Source of the DNA: Smittia aterrima
Taxonomy: Eukaryota; Arthropoda; Insecta; Diptera; Chironomidae
Reading direction: 5' to 3'
DNA: 64,000 nt
NCBI GenBank assembly: GCA_033063855.1
Contig: CP093829.1
Location: forward strand, 20,057,537 to 20,121,536
This document shows, one piece after another, positions 1 through 9,276 of this stretch. The translations under genes were made by a program, and so were the position numbers. The notes under the pieces are model-generated. The model made no database searches. It was not told the origin of the DNA and was given only the letters and a program-made list of their open reading frames with translations. Position 1 is the stretch's first letter. Each line of letters begins with the position of its first letter.

Positions 1-14
1 ATATCGAAGCTTAC

Positions 15-623
15 CAGTCACTACCCCGGGCCACCCGGTCGTTTGAAAGATTCCAGCGAGTCCTTGCACGACGATAAAGTAAAACATCGAATGAATGTCG
101 TTCGTCTTGGCGTATCCAAAACCATAACAGAAGAGTCCTGAGAACAGCATTCCCAGTGAGAGGAAATATCGCAGCGAGACTCGCTCAGCAATCATTCCGG
201 AGAAAAACATTGCGATGGCATAACAGACGAGGAAACTCGAGTCGAGGATTCCAAGCAGAGCTGAAGCATCTTGTCCGTCAAACGGCGCATAGTCGCACCA
301 AGTGTCATCATCATCATCGAGAAGAGTTAGCTTAAGATGCGAAGGACGGGGGATGTCCGAGCAATTTCTATGCAATACTGATTTGACTACAGCGATCGGC
401 TTTCTTGTCATATGATAACATACATAAGCTACGTATGTAAGCGACAACACTGATATTTTAAACCTGCCATTGTCGAGAGATGAGTCATTGAAGAAACACA
501 AACGACATCAAAAAAGTATTAAATGACTTACAGCAAGAATCTGTTGAAGTGAATTGATGGACACAGCTTTGATGTGACTTTGGTGAGGGCGATGATCCCG
601 AATGGCGGACTATTGATGCTCAT
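15..623 (-). CDS. SLC37-family sugar-phosphate exchanger, 5' part only
   Basis: Two exons are visible on the minus strand: 532-623 (ATG at 621-623) and 15-463, joined in phase across a 68-bp intron (464-531, donor GTAAGT, acceptor GGCAG). A second donor (GTAAGC) at 9-14 shows the gene continues off the window. The protein begins MSINSPPFGI and then has a hydrophobic segment running into a YHMTRKP motif. Next come VVKSVLHRNC, LGILDSSFL, SGMIAERVSLRY and FQTTGWPGVV. This order of motifs is that of the SLC37 (glucose-6-phosphate/phosphate antiporter) branch of the major facilitator superfamily. Such proteins exchange sugar phosphate for phosphate across the ER membrane. Which SLC37 member it is cannot be told from the N-terminal third. 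It is divergent with Skp2, with 826 bp between the start codons. Confidence 0.8.
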
Positions 624-1449
624 CTTACGCTTTCGAATTGTTGGCATTCGAAATAAACTTTTTCAGGATAAATTCTTTTTTATTGTAGACGCAGGCAAAG
701 TTGAATAACAAAACGAAAAGGACTCAGTTCACTGTCGATTTGAAACAACTGAATTAGCCATCGTAGCACTCTTATCGCTAGAGATTGTGAATGAATAATC
801 TGTCGTAAATATCGAGAAATCGCGATCTTCCGTGTCTTTTAAAATCAACAACTGTCTAAACAAAAGAGAAAAACTGAAGCTTGCGATTCGCTTTAACTTT
901 CGAGCTTTGACGCAGAATTTGAAAATAACGGTTGTTTGCTTTAGAAGAAATCTTATAAGTTCATTGCTTTCTGCGACTGGAAAATTCCGCACTAATTAAA
1001 TATGAAATTGACATTGGGAGTTCCGAGAGATAAGACAAATCGTGACTTCTTTACTTGCAATTGATAAGAAATTATTATCAGTCTTCTTAGAAGTTCAGAA
1101 GAAATGTCGAGACTCGAGATGCTTCAATGTCAATAAAACATTAAGCAAGGGTTCATGTTTGATGTTGATTTCCTTGTTTTCATTGTGAATTAATGTTTTC
1201 AGTGATCGACAATCTGAGTTTCGATTGTTTCAGAATTTCTTTTGAAAATGAATTAAAAGAAAACATTTTGAAACTAAGCAAATCTCATTTCATGATATTG
1301 ATTAACTCTTTTCATAATAAAATGATTGAAACAAATAAAATCACTTAAAATTCACAAAAAGTTTTTTAAAAACAAAAAAATTTAAATTCTCAGTCGCCTT
1401 GGATTGTTCGTTTGCTGAAAATTGTTGGCGCGCAAGAAAATCTTAAACA
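624..1449. other. Intergenic region between divergent SLC37-like and Skp2 genes
   Basis: This stretch separates two start codons that face away from each other, so it should hold both promoters. It is AT-rich with long A/T runs near 1250-1390. I see no convincing reading frame, RNA gene or repeat. The one open frame at 729-992 has no recognisable motif and is probably chance. Confidence 0.5.
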
Positions 1450-2957
1450 ATGTCAAATAAATCAGAATATAAAGAAAACAGTTCAACTAAATCGATATCA
1501 AACAGGTGAGAAGTCATTACTATCTGTTCTCATTGATCATTCTTAAAGTTTTCTATTCTTTTCAGTGTTAAACGACAAAAAATGAACGAAAATTTAAATG
1601 TTTCAAAATCTCACAGCGAATCTGTCGATGAGAAGGATTCTAGCGTTTCGGTGACAGTTTATGAAGATGACAATGACATGACTTACTTCAACAAGTCAAA
1701 ACCTCGTCTCTCCAATTCATTACAATCGAAAAGATCGCCTCTCGTCGCCATCGGCAAATCATCGAATCAATCAGCTCCATCCACAAGTCAACAAGTATCA
1801 AAACCAGTTTATAAATTTGACGAGTCATTTGTAAAGCGTCTCGTTCAGAAGGAGACTCTTCCGGACCCGTTCCAACGTATTTCCGATGAAATTCTGCTGA
1901 AAATATTTTCGTATCTTCCGAAGAAATGCCTCAATCGGATCGCAGGAGTCAATCAACGATTCAGTCGTGTCATAGAAGATGATACTTTGTGGGTTCGCAT
2001 GGATTTAGGAAACAAACCTATTCGACGAGGTGCTTTGTGTGTGATTCTTTGCCGCGGCATTCAGATTCTGCGACTAGCTCAAGCAAAGATTATGAGTCCG
2101 ATATTCGACAGTGACTTCATTCGTGAAGGATTTGTATCGAAGCTGCAATTTTTGGATCTGAGTATCGCTTCCATTGATAAAACTTCACTCGCTGAGCTGT
2201 TGCATGTTTGTCGTAATTTGAAGAAGCTCAGCCTAGAAGCGATTCCTGTTGACATGTCGATTTGTGGTGAGATCTCAGAAAACAAATCACTCGAGACACT
2301 CAACTTAGCGATGTGCGAAGGATTAACTCAAGACGCTGTGACTCTGTTGATGAGAAACCTTCGACAATTGATTGCCTTAAACATGTCATGGACTCGCCTT
2401 ACTAGAAAAGGAATGGAAATACTGACCAGCACAATTTCACCAACAATCATGAGACTTAACATTTCTGGTAGTCGCTACTCTCTAACAGATAAACGTAAGC
2501 TAAACGAAATTGTTCTGTTTTCCGAATTAAAACATTCTTCTCTTTTTCTAGATGTTAAGAAATTAAGCGAGAATTGTCCAAACATCGCTGAACTCGACAT
2601 TTCTGATGCAACTATTGTAACGAAGGACTCATTGGATTATATTAGACTCATTCCCAATTTGGAATATTTGTCAATCTCACGCTGCTACTCGATTTCAATG
2701 GCCTCGTGCATGTAAGTTCTTGACTTTCTCTTTACGAAAATTTTCATTAACAAATTTATTTTTTCCTTAGGACACTCAACACGATGCCTGCATTACAGTA
2801 TGTCGATCTCTTCGGCCTCTTAACTGACGCTGGAGTCGCTAATGTTGAGAAAACTTGCAAGAAAATAGAATTTAATAAGTTTATTCATAGTTCAGTGGCT
2901 CGACCAACAATCGCACCTCGTCGAACTTCGATTTGGGGATTGAGAACTCGAGACTGA
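1450..2957 (+). CDS. Skp2: Skp2, F-box/LRR substrate receptor of SCF ubiquitin ligase
   Basis: Four exons: 1450-1505, 1566-2494, 2552-2711 and 2771-2957, encoding 443 aa (human SKP2 is 424 aa). Residues 1-110 are Ser-rich and polar. An F-box follows at about 118-162 (DPFQRISDEILLKIFSYLP), then leucine-rich repeats to about residue 400. The C-terminal tail contains VARPT and SIWGLRTRD, matching the IARPTIG..EIWGIK tail of vertebrate SKP2, which is the best support for the name. The family recruits phosphorylated CDK inhibitors and other substrates to the SCF complex. The third intron-exon boundary is easily missed: the 57-bp intron 2495-2551 is in frame and has no stop, so a plain ORF reads through it. 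The next in-frame ATG is at 1582, so a start there is possible if exon 1 is untranslated. Confidence 0.88.
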
Positions 2958-3111
2958 TCTCTTCAGATTAAATGTTCATTTCAATTTGCTTTGATCAAAT
3001 TTATTTGTATTTACTATTTTTCATTACATTAAACATAGAAAAATGTTCACGACTTGTTTTATTTACGTTTTGATCGAATTTGTAACTGTCAAAATTCTGT
3101 TCACATGAAAT

Positions 3112-3231
3112 GATTGTCATTGGCTACAGAATTAAACCATTTTCAGGTAGAAAAAAGATAACAATCAAAAAAGTTCATTCTTAGTTTCGCTTTCGATCAG
3201 TTCACATCAACAAATAGATCTCGAGCTCGTA
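3112..3231 (+). promoter_or_regulatory. Shared 'type B' zinc-finger promoter (example: paralogue 1)
   Basis: The block has an inverted CCAAT box (TTGTCATTGGCT, 3114-3125), then ATTTTCAGGTAGAAA, GATAACAATCAAAAAAGTTC and a TCAGT initiator-like motif (3197-3201) inside GATCAGTTCACA, followed by GAGCTCGTA up to the ATG. If TCAGT is the initiator, the 5' UTR is about 33 nt. The same order of elements lies upstream of paralogues 3, 14, 15, 16, 17, 19 and 20 (degraded in 20). Conservation across copies is seen directly; promoter function is inferred from the arthropod Inr consensus. Confidence 0.5.
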
Positions 3232-4455
3232 ATGGAAGAATATTCTCAAGAAATCGTCGATAATATCAAGCACGAGCCGGAAGTTCACTTCACTTGTTAT
3301 CTGCCAGAAGTTCCAGAGTCTGACGAAGAACCTGAAGTGAAGGAAGTGAAAATTGTGCTGCGGAAATTCGATAAAACCTGGAAAAGTCCTGCAAAGTTGT
3401 TCGAATCATATTTTATTTGTGGAAAATGCGAATATGCAAACAAGTACTTAAGAGAAGTAAACAAACATTTAAAAGTTTGTGAAACTCTTAAGAATAGCGA
3501 AAATTGTTGTTTGAAGTGCAAGTCTCAAAAAATCATCGAATGTGTCTTTTGTGATCAACAATTCATGTGCCAAAACTGCAAGTCAACTCATATCTCCCAA
3601 GTTCATCGCAAGGACTCTTCTCGGATATGCACTAGATGTGAATTCAAGACTTCAAACAGAGAATGTCTGAGATTTCATTATCAGATTCATGTTAAGAAAT
3701 TTTCATGCTTAACTTGTAAGCAAAACTTTTCACGTAAGCAACATTTGAATATCCATCAACAGCAGCATCGTCACGGAGATTATGCAAAGAAACCTGAAAT
3801 TAAGTTTGAATGCACAATTTGCATTCATTCATTTGCAGCAAAAGACGGATTAAGACATCATGAAAAGAACGTTCACAGCAAACTCAAATTCCACTGCGAT
3901 ATTTGTTTAAAAACAACGAAAAACAAGCCTGAACTCCGACGACACATGCAATGTCATCAGAAAGTTCCGTGTCCAATTTGTCATCACTTCCTTGCTAAAC
4001 GTGGTCTTCAGGATCACATTGAAAAGCATACGACCATTCCAAGATTCAAATGCGATGATTGTGAACAAGTTTTTTTCAACCGACATGATCTAAACAATCA
4101 TAAAAGCAGAAAACACAAGATCGAACAAGTTCAGTGCGATTTGTGCCAGAAGTTTTTCAAGAACAAACTTTTGTTGAGACAGCACATGAACAATCATTTG
4201 AAGGTTTCATGTCCAACTTGCGGCCAATCGATGAGTAAAAGCAGCTTTTATCATCACATTAAGATGCATTCATTAAAACGAGATTCACTGGCTTGTGCAG
4301 TTGTGAAATGCCAACAAAAGTTTTCCTGTCTCGAAGAACTTGAACAACACAAACAAATTCACATCGGACCGCAAATCTACAAATGCCCGAGTTGCAATCA
4401 TCTCACGAAGACATTGCATAATATGAAATATCACATGAATTGTCATCAAGCTTAA
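3232..4455 (+). CDS. C2H2 zinc-finger paralogue 1 (full length, 407 aa)
   Basis: Reference copy for the family. Residues 1-60 are a leader with no known domain: IKHEPEVHFTCYL, then an acidic Pro/Glu/Ser stretch and KEVKIVLRKFDKTW. I12-K13-H14-E15 fits the SUMO-acceptor pattern (hydrophobic-K-x-E). Zinc motifs follow at about 63-83 (C2HC), 104-125, 133-153, 159-179, 194-215, 222-242, 247-266, 274-295, 302-322, 327-346, 355-377 (C-x4-C) and 385-405. Linkers are short and lack the TGEKP consensus, so a continuous DNA-wrapping array is uncertain. There is no ZAD, KRAB or BTB domain. The gene is intronless with a type B promoter, and an AATAAA lies at 4489-4494. Fingers 7-9 are nearly identical to paralogue 2 and fingers 3-5 to paralogue 5. 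Expected role: nuclear DNA-binding regulator; target unknown. Confidence 0.9.
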   Translation: MEEYSQEIVDNIKHEPEVHFTCYLPEVPESDEEPEVKEVKIVLRKFDKTWKSPAKLFESYFICGKCEYANKYLREVNKHLKVCETLKNSENCCLKCKSQKIIECVFCDQQFMCQNCKSTHISQVHRKDSSRICTRCEFKTSNRECLRFHYQIHVKKFSCLTCKQNFSRKQHLNIHQQQHRHGDYAKKPEIKFECTICIHSFAAKDGLRHHEKNVHSKLKFHCDICLKTTKNKPELRRHMQCHQKVPCPICHHFLAKRGLQDHIEKHTTIPRFKCDDCEQVFFNRHDLNNHKSRKHKIEQVQCDLCQKFFKNKLLLRQHMNNHLKVSCPTCGQSMSKSSFYHHIKMHSLKRDSLACAVVKCQQKFSCLEELEQHKQIHIGPQIYKCPSCNHLTKTLHNMKYHMNCHQA

Positions 4456-4770
4456 CTTTGTTAAGAAAATATTTGAATTAAACTTGAAATAAATCGAAAT
4501 GAAATAGAGAAATATCTAATTTTATAAATTTTCAGACGTCTAATTAAATGATATCATCATTTTTTATTGAACCAAAAGCTTTTAAAATAACATTTTTATT
4601 ATAATTTTTTTGAAAGAAACTAAATTTTAATTATTTTAGTTTCAGGGAACAAGTAGAAACAAGCCAAGTCACTCGACTTAGAACTTTGTTGCTGTAAATA
4701 ATTGAACCATTTCCAGGTAAAGATTCAGTTTCCGTTCAGTTCACATCAGCTGATAAATTTAAAGCTCGTA

Positions 4771-5814
4771 ATGGCAGAATATTCCCAAGAAATCGTCGAT
4801 AACATCAAACACGAGCCAGAAGTTCACTTTACTTGTTATCTGCCAGAAGATCCAGAGTCTGACGATGAACCTGAAGTGAAGGAAGTGAAAATTGTGCTGC
4901 GTAAATTCGATAAAACATGGAAAGGTTGTCCCGAGTTTTTCAAATCATATTTTGTTTGTGGAAAGTGCGAATACACAAATAAGAAATCAGAAAACTTGAA
5001 TAGACATTTAAAAGTTTGCAAAACTCTTGAGAACTGCGAGAATTGCATTTTGACGTGCAAGTCTCAAAAAATCATCAAATGTGTCTTCTGCGATCAACAA
5101 TTCATTTGCAGGAACTGCAAGTCAACTCACATCTCAAAAGTCCATCGAAAGGACTCAAGCTGGCGCTGCAGCAACTGTGATTACAGTACTTTAAACAAAT
5201 TTTGCCTGAAAGCTCATTATCAGATTCATGTGAAAAAAAATTCATGCCAAACCTGTAATCAAAATTTCTCAAATAAGCAACAGTTGAGAAATCATCAACA
5301 GCAACATCGACATGGAGCCTATGCAACGCAATCAGAAATTGAATTTAAGTGCAGAACTTGCGTTCGTTCATTTGCAACTAAACACGGATTAGGAAGTCAT
5401 GAACGGAGAGTTCACAGCAAACTCAAATTTCACTGCGATGTTTGTGGAAAAACAACGAAAAATAAGACTAAACTCCGACAACACATGCAAACTCATCAGA
5501 AAGTTCCATGTCCAATTTGTCATCACTTGCTTGCTAAACGTGGTCTTCAGGATCACATTGAAAAGCATACGACCATTCCAAGATTCAAATGCGATGATTG
5601 TGAAAAAGTTTATTTCAATCTGCATGATCTAAACAATCATAAAAGCAGAAAACACAAGATCGAACAAGTTCAGTGCGATTTGTGCCAGAAGTTTTTCAAG
5701 AACAAACTTTTGTTGAGACAGCACATGAACAATCATTTGAAGGTTTCATGCCCAACTTGCAGCAAAACGATAAATAAACAAAGTTTATATTACCATATGA
5801 AAATTCATTCATAA
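4771..5814 (+). CDS. C2H2 zinc-finger paralogue 2 (347 aa, ends after finger 10)
   Basis: The start is the ATG of MAEYSQEIVD; the frame stays open upstream to 4702 but contains no ATG there. Fingers 1-10 have all ligands. A TAA follows the last His of finger 10 (KIHS-stop), where paralogue 1 continues into fingers 11-12. Downstream, 5815-5915 still shows eroded finger-11/12 sequence (GAATTTGAAGAACAC, GCTACAAATGAACGAATTGC) with deletions and stops, so the C-terminus was lost secondarily. Paralogue 6 carries the same TAA and the same downstream block, so they descend from one truncated ancestor. The promoter is type A, with the palindrome at 4666-4679 (AAGTCACTCGACTT). Confidence 0.88.
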   Translation: MAEYSQEIVDNIKHEPEVHFTCYLPEDPESDDEPEVKEVKIVLRKFDKTWKGCPEFFKSYFVCGKCEYTNKKSENLNRHLKVCKTLENCENCILTCKSQKIIKCVFCDQQFICRNCKSTHISKVHRKDSSWRCSNCDYSTLNKFCLKAHYQIHVKKNSCQTCNQNFSNKQQLRNHQQQHRHGAYATQSEIEFKCRTCVRSFATKHGLGSHERRVHSKLKFHCDVCGKTTKNKTKLRQHMQTHQKVPCPICHHLLAKRGLQDHIEKHTTIPRFKCDDCEKVYFNLHDLNNHKSRKHKIEQVQCDLCQKFFKNKLLLRQHMNNHLKVSCPTCSKTINKQSLYYHMKIHS

Positions 5815-6715
5815 GAATGAGTCAAAGAATTTGAAGAACACAAAAATTTTACATCAAACCAAAAAGCTACAAATGAACGAATTGCAATTATTAATCGACA
5901 GTTTTGCGGCAAATGACTGGGTTGAAAAACTTTTGAACTAAAACTGAAATCATAAGAAAATTATTTAATCCTCCTCTTAAGCTAACTCTGATTATGTTTG
6001 AAACATTTTTGAAAATATTATTTTTCTCTCAATGAAACAATTTGTAATTTGAAATACGCGATCTCAGTTTTTTTTTTGTAATACTGAAGTTCACATTAAT
6101 TGAAGAAATGTCTTAACCACGAAGTTGATAATAAAAAATTTGAAATATTTTTGGATTAAACTTTGAAGAAATTTTCTGTCATTCGTTGCTTGGAAAGAAG
6201 TTTTCCTAGTGCTCATTTGTAACTTAATGTAACGAAAGAATTAAATGCAAGAACGAAGTCAAAAAGCGAATTAGAGGAAAAATCTGAAATTACTTTTTTC
6301 CTCAGACAAACAAATTTTGATGTCAGTAGCTCATCGCCATTGTTGGGACGTGCCGAATGATAATTCTCTGTCATTTGTTGTTGGTGACATCAACTCAACG
6401 AGCATCATAATGGTTTCAGCACAAATTGAATTTAATTTTTTGAACAAGACTTGGCTTTCAAAATTTCCGAAACAAGATCTCTCATGTCATCATCGTTTCC
6501 CGTTAATCGAATCACAGATTTTTTTTTCTTGATTCTGGAAGCTTAATCAGCTAACCTTGTTTCGTCGTTAAAGTTGTTAAACAATTCACCTTTAATTATA
6601 ATACTCCACAAAGTGCTGCTGTTTTAAAACAAGAGAAGCGAACAAGTAAACCGTTTATGCGATGCAAATGTTGCAGGGAACCTGCGAGATCATAGTCTTA
6701 CCTTCGAAATGAAGC
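5815..6715 (+). repeat. Zinc-finger tail block, copy 1 of a ~0.9-kb direct duplication (see 13300-14231)
   Basis: From the paralogue 2 stop to the Skp2-copy junction, this block matches 13300-14231 downstream of paralogue 6, with scattered substitutions and small indels. Shared landmarks include GATGTCAGTAGCTCATCGCC, GTGCCGAATGATAATTCTC and CTCCACAAAGTGCTGCTGTT. The first ~100 bp is the eroded end of the finger gene; the rest has no recognised function. A 71-codon frame (6317-6532) is preserved in both copies, but the recency of the duplication explains that. Confidence 0.75.
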
Positions 6716-7467
6716 ATGAGAAATTTGAAGAAGCTCAGCCTAGAAGCGATTCCCGTTGACATGTCGGTTTGTTTTGAAATCTCAGAAAACAAATCACTCG
6801 AAACACTCAACTTTGCGATGTGCGAAGGATTAACTCCAGACGCTGTGACTCTGTTGATGAGAAGCCTTCGACAATTGATTGCCTTAAACATTTCATGGAC
6901 TCGCCTTACTAGAAAAGGAATGGAAATACTGACCAGCACAATTTCACCAACAATCATGAGACTTAACATTTCTGGTAGTCGCAACTTTCTAATAGATAAA
7001 CGTAAGCTAAACGAAATTATTTTATTTTCCAAATTAAAAGATTTTTCTTTCTTTTTTCTAGATGTTAAGAAATTAAGCGAGAATTGTCCAAACATCGCTG
7101 AACTTGACATTTCTGATGCAACTATTGTAACGAAGGACTCACTGGATTATATTAGACTCATTCCCAATTTGGAATACTTGTCAATCTCACGCTGCTACTC
7201 GATTTCAATGGCCTCGTGCATGTAAGTTCTTGACTTTCTCTTCACGAAAATTTTCATTAACAAATTTATTTTTTCCTTAGGACACTCAACACGATGCCTG
7301 CATTACAGTATGTCGATCTCTTCGGCCTCTTAACTGACGCTGGAGTCGCTAATGTTGAGAAAACTTGCAAGAAAATAGAATTTAATAAGTTTATTCATAG
7401 TTCAGTGGCTCGACCAACAATCGCACCTCGTCGAACTTCGATTTGGGGATTGAGAACTCGAGACTGA
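6716..7467 (+). pseudogene. 5'-truncated duplicate of Skp2 (LRR part only)
   Basis: From 6720 the sequence follows Skp2 from 2216 onward with few substitutions. It keeps the 60-bp intron (7002-7061), the last intron (7222-7280), the stop (7465-7467) and the 3' flank that runs into the next zinc-finger promoter. The F-box and N-terminal half are missing. A chance ATG at 6716, contributed by the neighbouring block, opens a frame of exons 6716-7001, 7062-7221 and 7281-7467 (210 aa, no stops), so a short LRR-only protein is formally possible. Without an F-box or a known promoter it is most simply a passenger of the zinc-finger duplication. The LRR tail could still act as a dominant-negative substrate binder if expressed. 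Confidence 0.8.
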
Positions 7468-7735
7468 TCTCTTCAGATTAAATGTTCATTTCAATTTGCT
7501 TTGATCAAATTTATTTGTATTTACTATTTTTCATTACATTAAACATAGAAAAATGTTCACGATTTGTTTTATTTGCGATTTAATCGAATTTGTCAAAATT
7601 CTGTTCACATGAAATGATTGTCATTGGCTAAAACAATAAACTATTTTCAGGTAGAAACCTGATAACAATCAAAAAAGTTCATTCCTAGTTCAGTTTTCGA
7701 TCAGTTCACAATAATAAACAAATCTCGAGCTCGTA

Positions 7736-8959
7736 ATGGCAGAATATTCTCAAAAAATCGTCGATAACATCAAGCACGAGCCGGAAGTTCACTTCACTTG
7801 TTATCTGCCAGATGATCCAGAGACTGAAGACAAACCTGAAGTGAAAGAAGTGAAAATTGTGCTGCGGAAATTCGATAAAAAGTGGAAAGATACTGCAAAG
7901 TTTTTCGAATCATATTTTGTTTGTGGAAAGTGCGAATACGCAAACAAGAATTCAGGAGAAGTTAACAAACATTTAAAAGTTTGTAAAACTCTTGAGAGGT
8001 GTGAAAAGTGTCGTTTGAAAAGCAAATCTGAAGAAATCATCGAATGTGGCTTCTGTGATCAACAATTCAAGTGCAACAACTGCAGGTCGATTCACATTTC
8101 TCAAGTTCATCGAAAGGATTCTACTTGGCACTGCAGCAAATGTGACTACAAAACTTCAAACAAAGAAAATCTTAAAGCACATTATCAGATTCACGTGAAA
8201 AAGTTTTCATGTTCAACTTGTGAGCAAAAATTCGCGCATAAGAAACCTTTGAAATATCATGAACAACAGCATCGCCATGGAGATTACGAAACGGGACCCA
8301 AAATAAAATTTGAGTGCAGAACTTGCATTCGTTCTTTTTCAACTAAATATGGATTAAGCCAGCACGAAAGGAAAGTTCACAGTAAAATCAGATTACTTTG
8401 TGATTTTTGTGGGGAAACATCAAAAAATAAGTGGCTCCTCCGACAACACATGCAATTTCATTTCAAAGTTCCTTGTCCAGTTTGCCATCACTTTCTTGCT
8501 AAACGTAGTCTTCAGAGCCACTTGGACAAACACTCAACAACACCAAAATTCAAATGCGATGATTGTGATAAAGTTTACTACAACCGACATGATCTAAACA
8601 TTCACAAGAGAGCAAAGCACGAGATCGAGCAAGTTCAGTGCGATTTGTGCCAAAAGATTTTCAAGAACAAACTTACGCTGAGAATGCACATGGACAATCA
8701 TTTGATGGTTTCGTGTCCAACTTGCAGCAGAACGATGAATAAAACCAGTTTAAATCACCACATGAAGCTTCATTCATCAAACCGAGAGTCACTAGCTTGT
8801 CCAATTAAGTTTTGCCGACAAAAGTTTTCGAGTTTAAAAGAACTTGAAGAACACAAGAAGATTCACATTGGACAGCAAATCTACAAATGTCCGAGTTGCG
8901 ATTATCAATCGAAATTCTTGCATCCTATAAAAACTCACATGAGACTTCATTCAGCTTAA
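7736..8959 (+). CDS. C2H2 zinc-finger paralogue 3 (full length, 407 aa)
   Basis: All 12 zinc motifs are intact. The leader differs slightly (MAEYSQKIVD, DDPETEDKPE) but keeps IKHEPEVHFTCYL. Specificity-region residues differ from paralogue 1: for example AHKKPLKYHEQQH in finger 4 and STKYGLSQHERKVH in finger 5. The position relative to the truncated Skp2 copy mirrors paralogue 1 relative to Skp2, and the type B promoter (about 7615-7735) matches too. Paralogues 1 and 3 are therefore positional duplicates. Finger 6 begins LLCDFCGET, unlike the usual HCDxCGKT. Confidence 0.9.
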   Translation: MAEYSQKIVDNIKHEPEVHFTCYLPDDPETEDKPEVKEVKIVLRKFDKKWKDTAKFFESYFVCGKCEYANKNSGEVNKHLKVCKTLERCEKCRLKSKSEEIIECGFCDQQFKCNNCRSIHISQVHRKDSTWHCSKCDYKTSNKENLKAHYQIHVKKFSCSTCEQKFAHKKPLKYHEQQHRHGDYETGPKIKFECRTCIRSFSTKYGLSQHERKVHSKIRLLCDFCGETSKNKWLLRQHMQFHFKVPCPVCHHFLAKRSLQSHLDKHSTTPKFKCDDCDKVYYNRHDLNIHKRAKHEIEQVQCDLCQKIFKNKLTLRMHMDNHLMVSCPTCSRTMNKTSLNHHMKLHSSNRESLACPIKFCRQKFSSLKELEEHKKIHIGQQIYKCPSCDYQSKFLHPIKTHMRLHSA

Positions 8960-9276
8960 CACAGTTGAGTTGAGAAATATTTGAATTAAAATTGAAATAA
9001 ACTGAAATTAAATTAAAACTAAATGTTTTTCATGAATATTTTCAGACGATTTCTGTATGTTACGATGTTTTCGATTTGTGTGAAGAAATATTCATGGACG
9101 CTTCTTTATTTTAAAGAAATTTAATTCAGTTTAAAATTTTAAATTTCAGGGAGCAAGCAAGAATAAGCCAAGTCACGCTTGACTTAGAACTTTGTTGCTG
9201 CCAATAATTGAACCATTTTCAGGTAAAAATTCAGTTTTCGATCAGTTCACAACAATAAACAAATCTCGAGCTCGTA

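Noticed and set aside
3297..3521. A ~74-80-codon antisense frame repeated opposite the leader of almost every zinc-finger copy (for example 3297-3521, 4836-5060, 25941-26165)
   Set aside because: It exists because the sense leader is nearly invariant and its codons leave the opposite frame open. There is no start context or independent conservation, and the products are low-complexity.
4702..4770. N-terminal extensions (MNHFQVK-like) upstream of paralogues 2, 6 and 7
   Set aside because: They begin at TTG, cover the promoter/UTR block and are absent from most copies; the ATG of M(E/A)EYSQ is shared by nearly the whole family.
6317..6532. 71-75-codon frame conserved at 6317-6532 and 13826-14053
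   Set aside because: Both lie in the same recent duplication, the ends differ by frame, and no motif or splice structure supports a protein.
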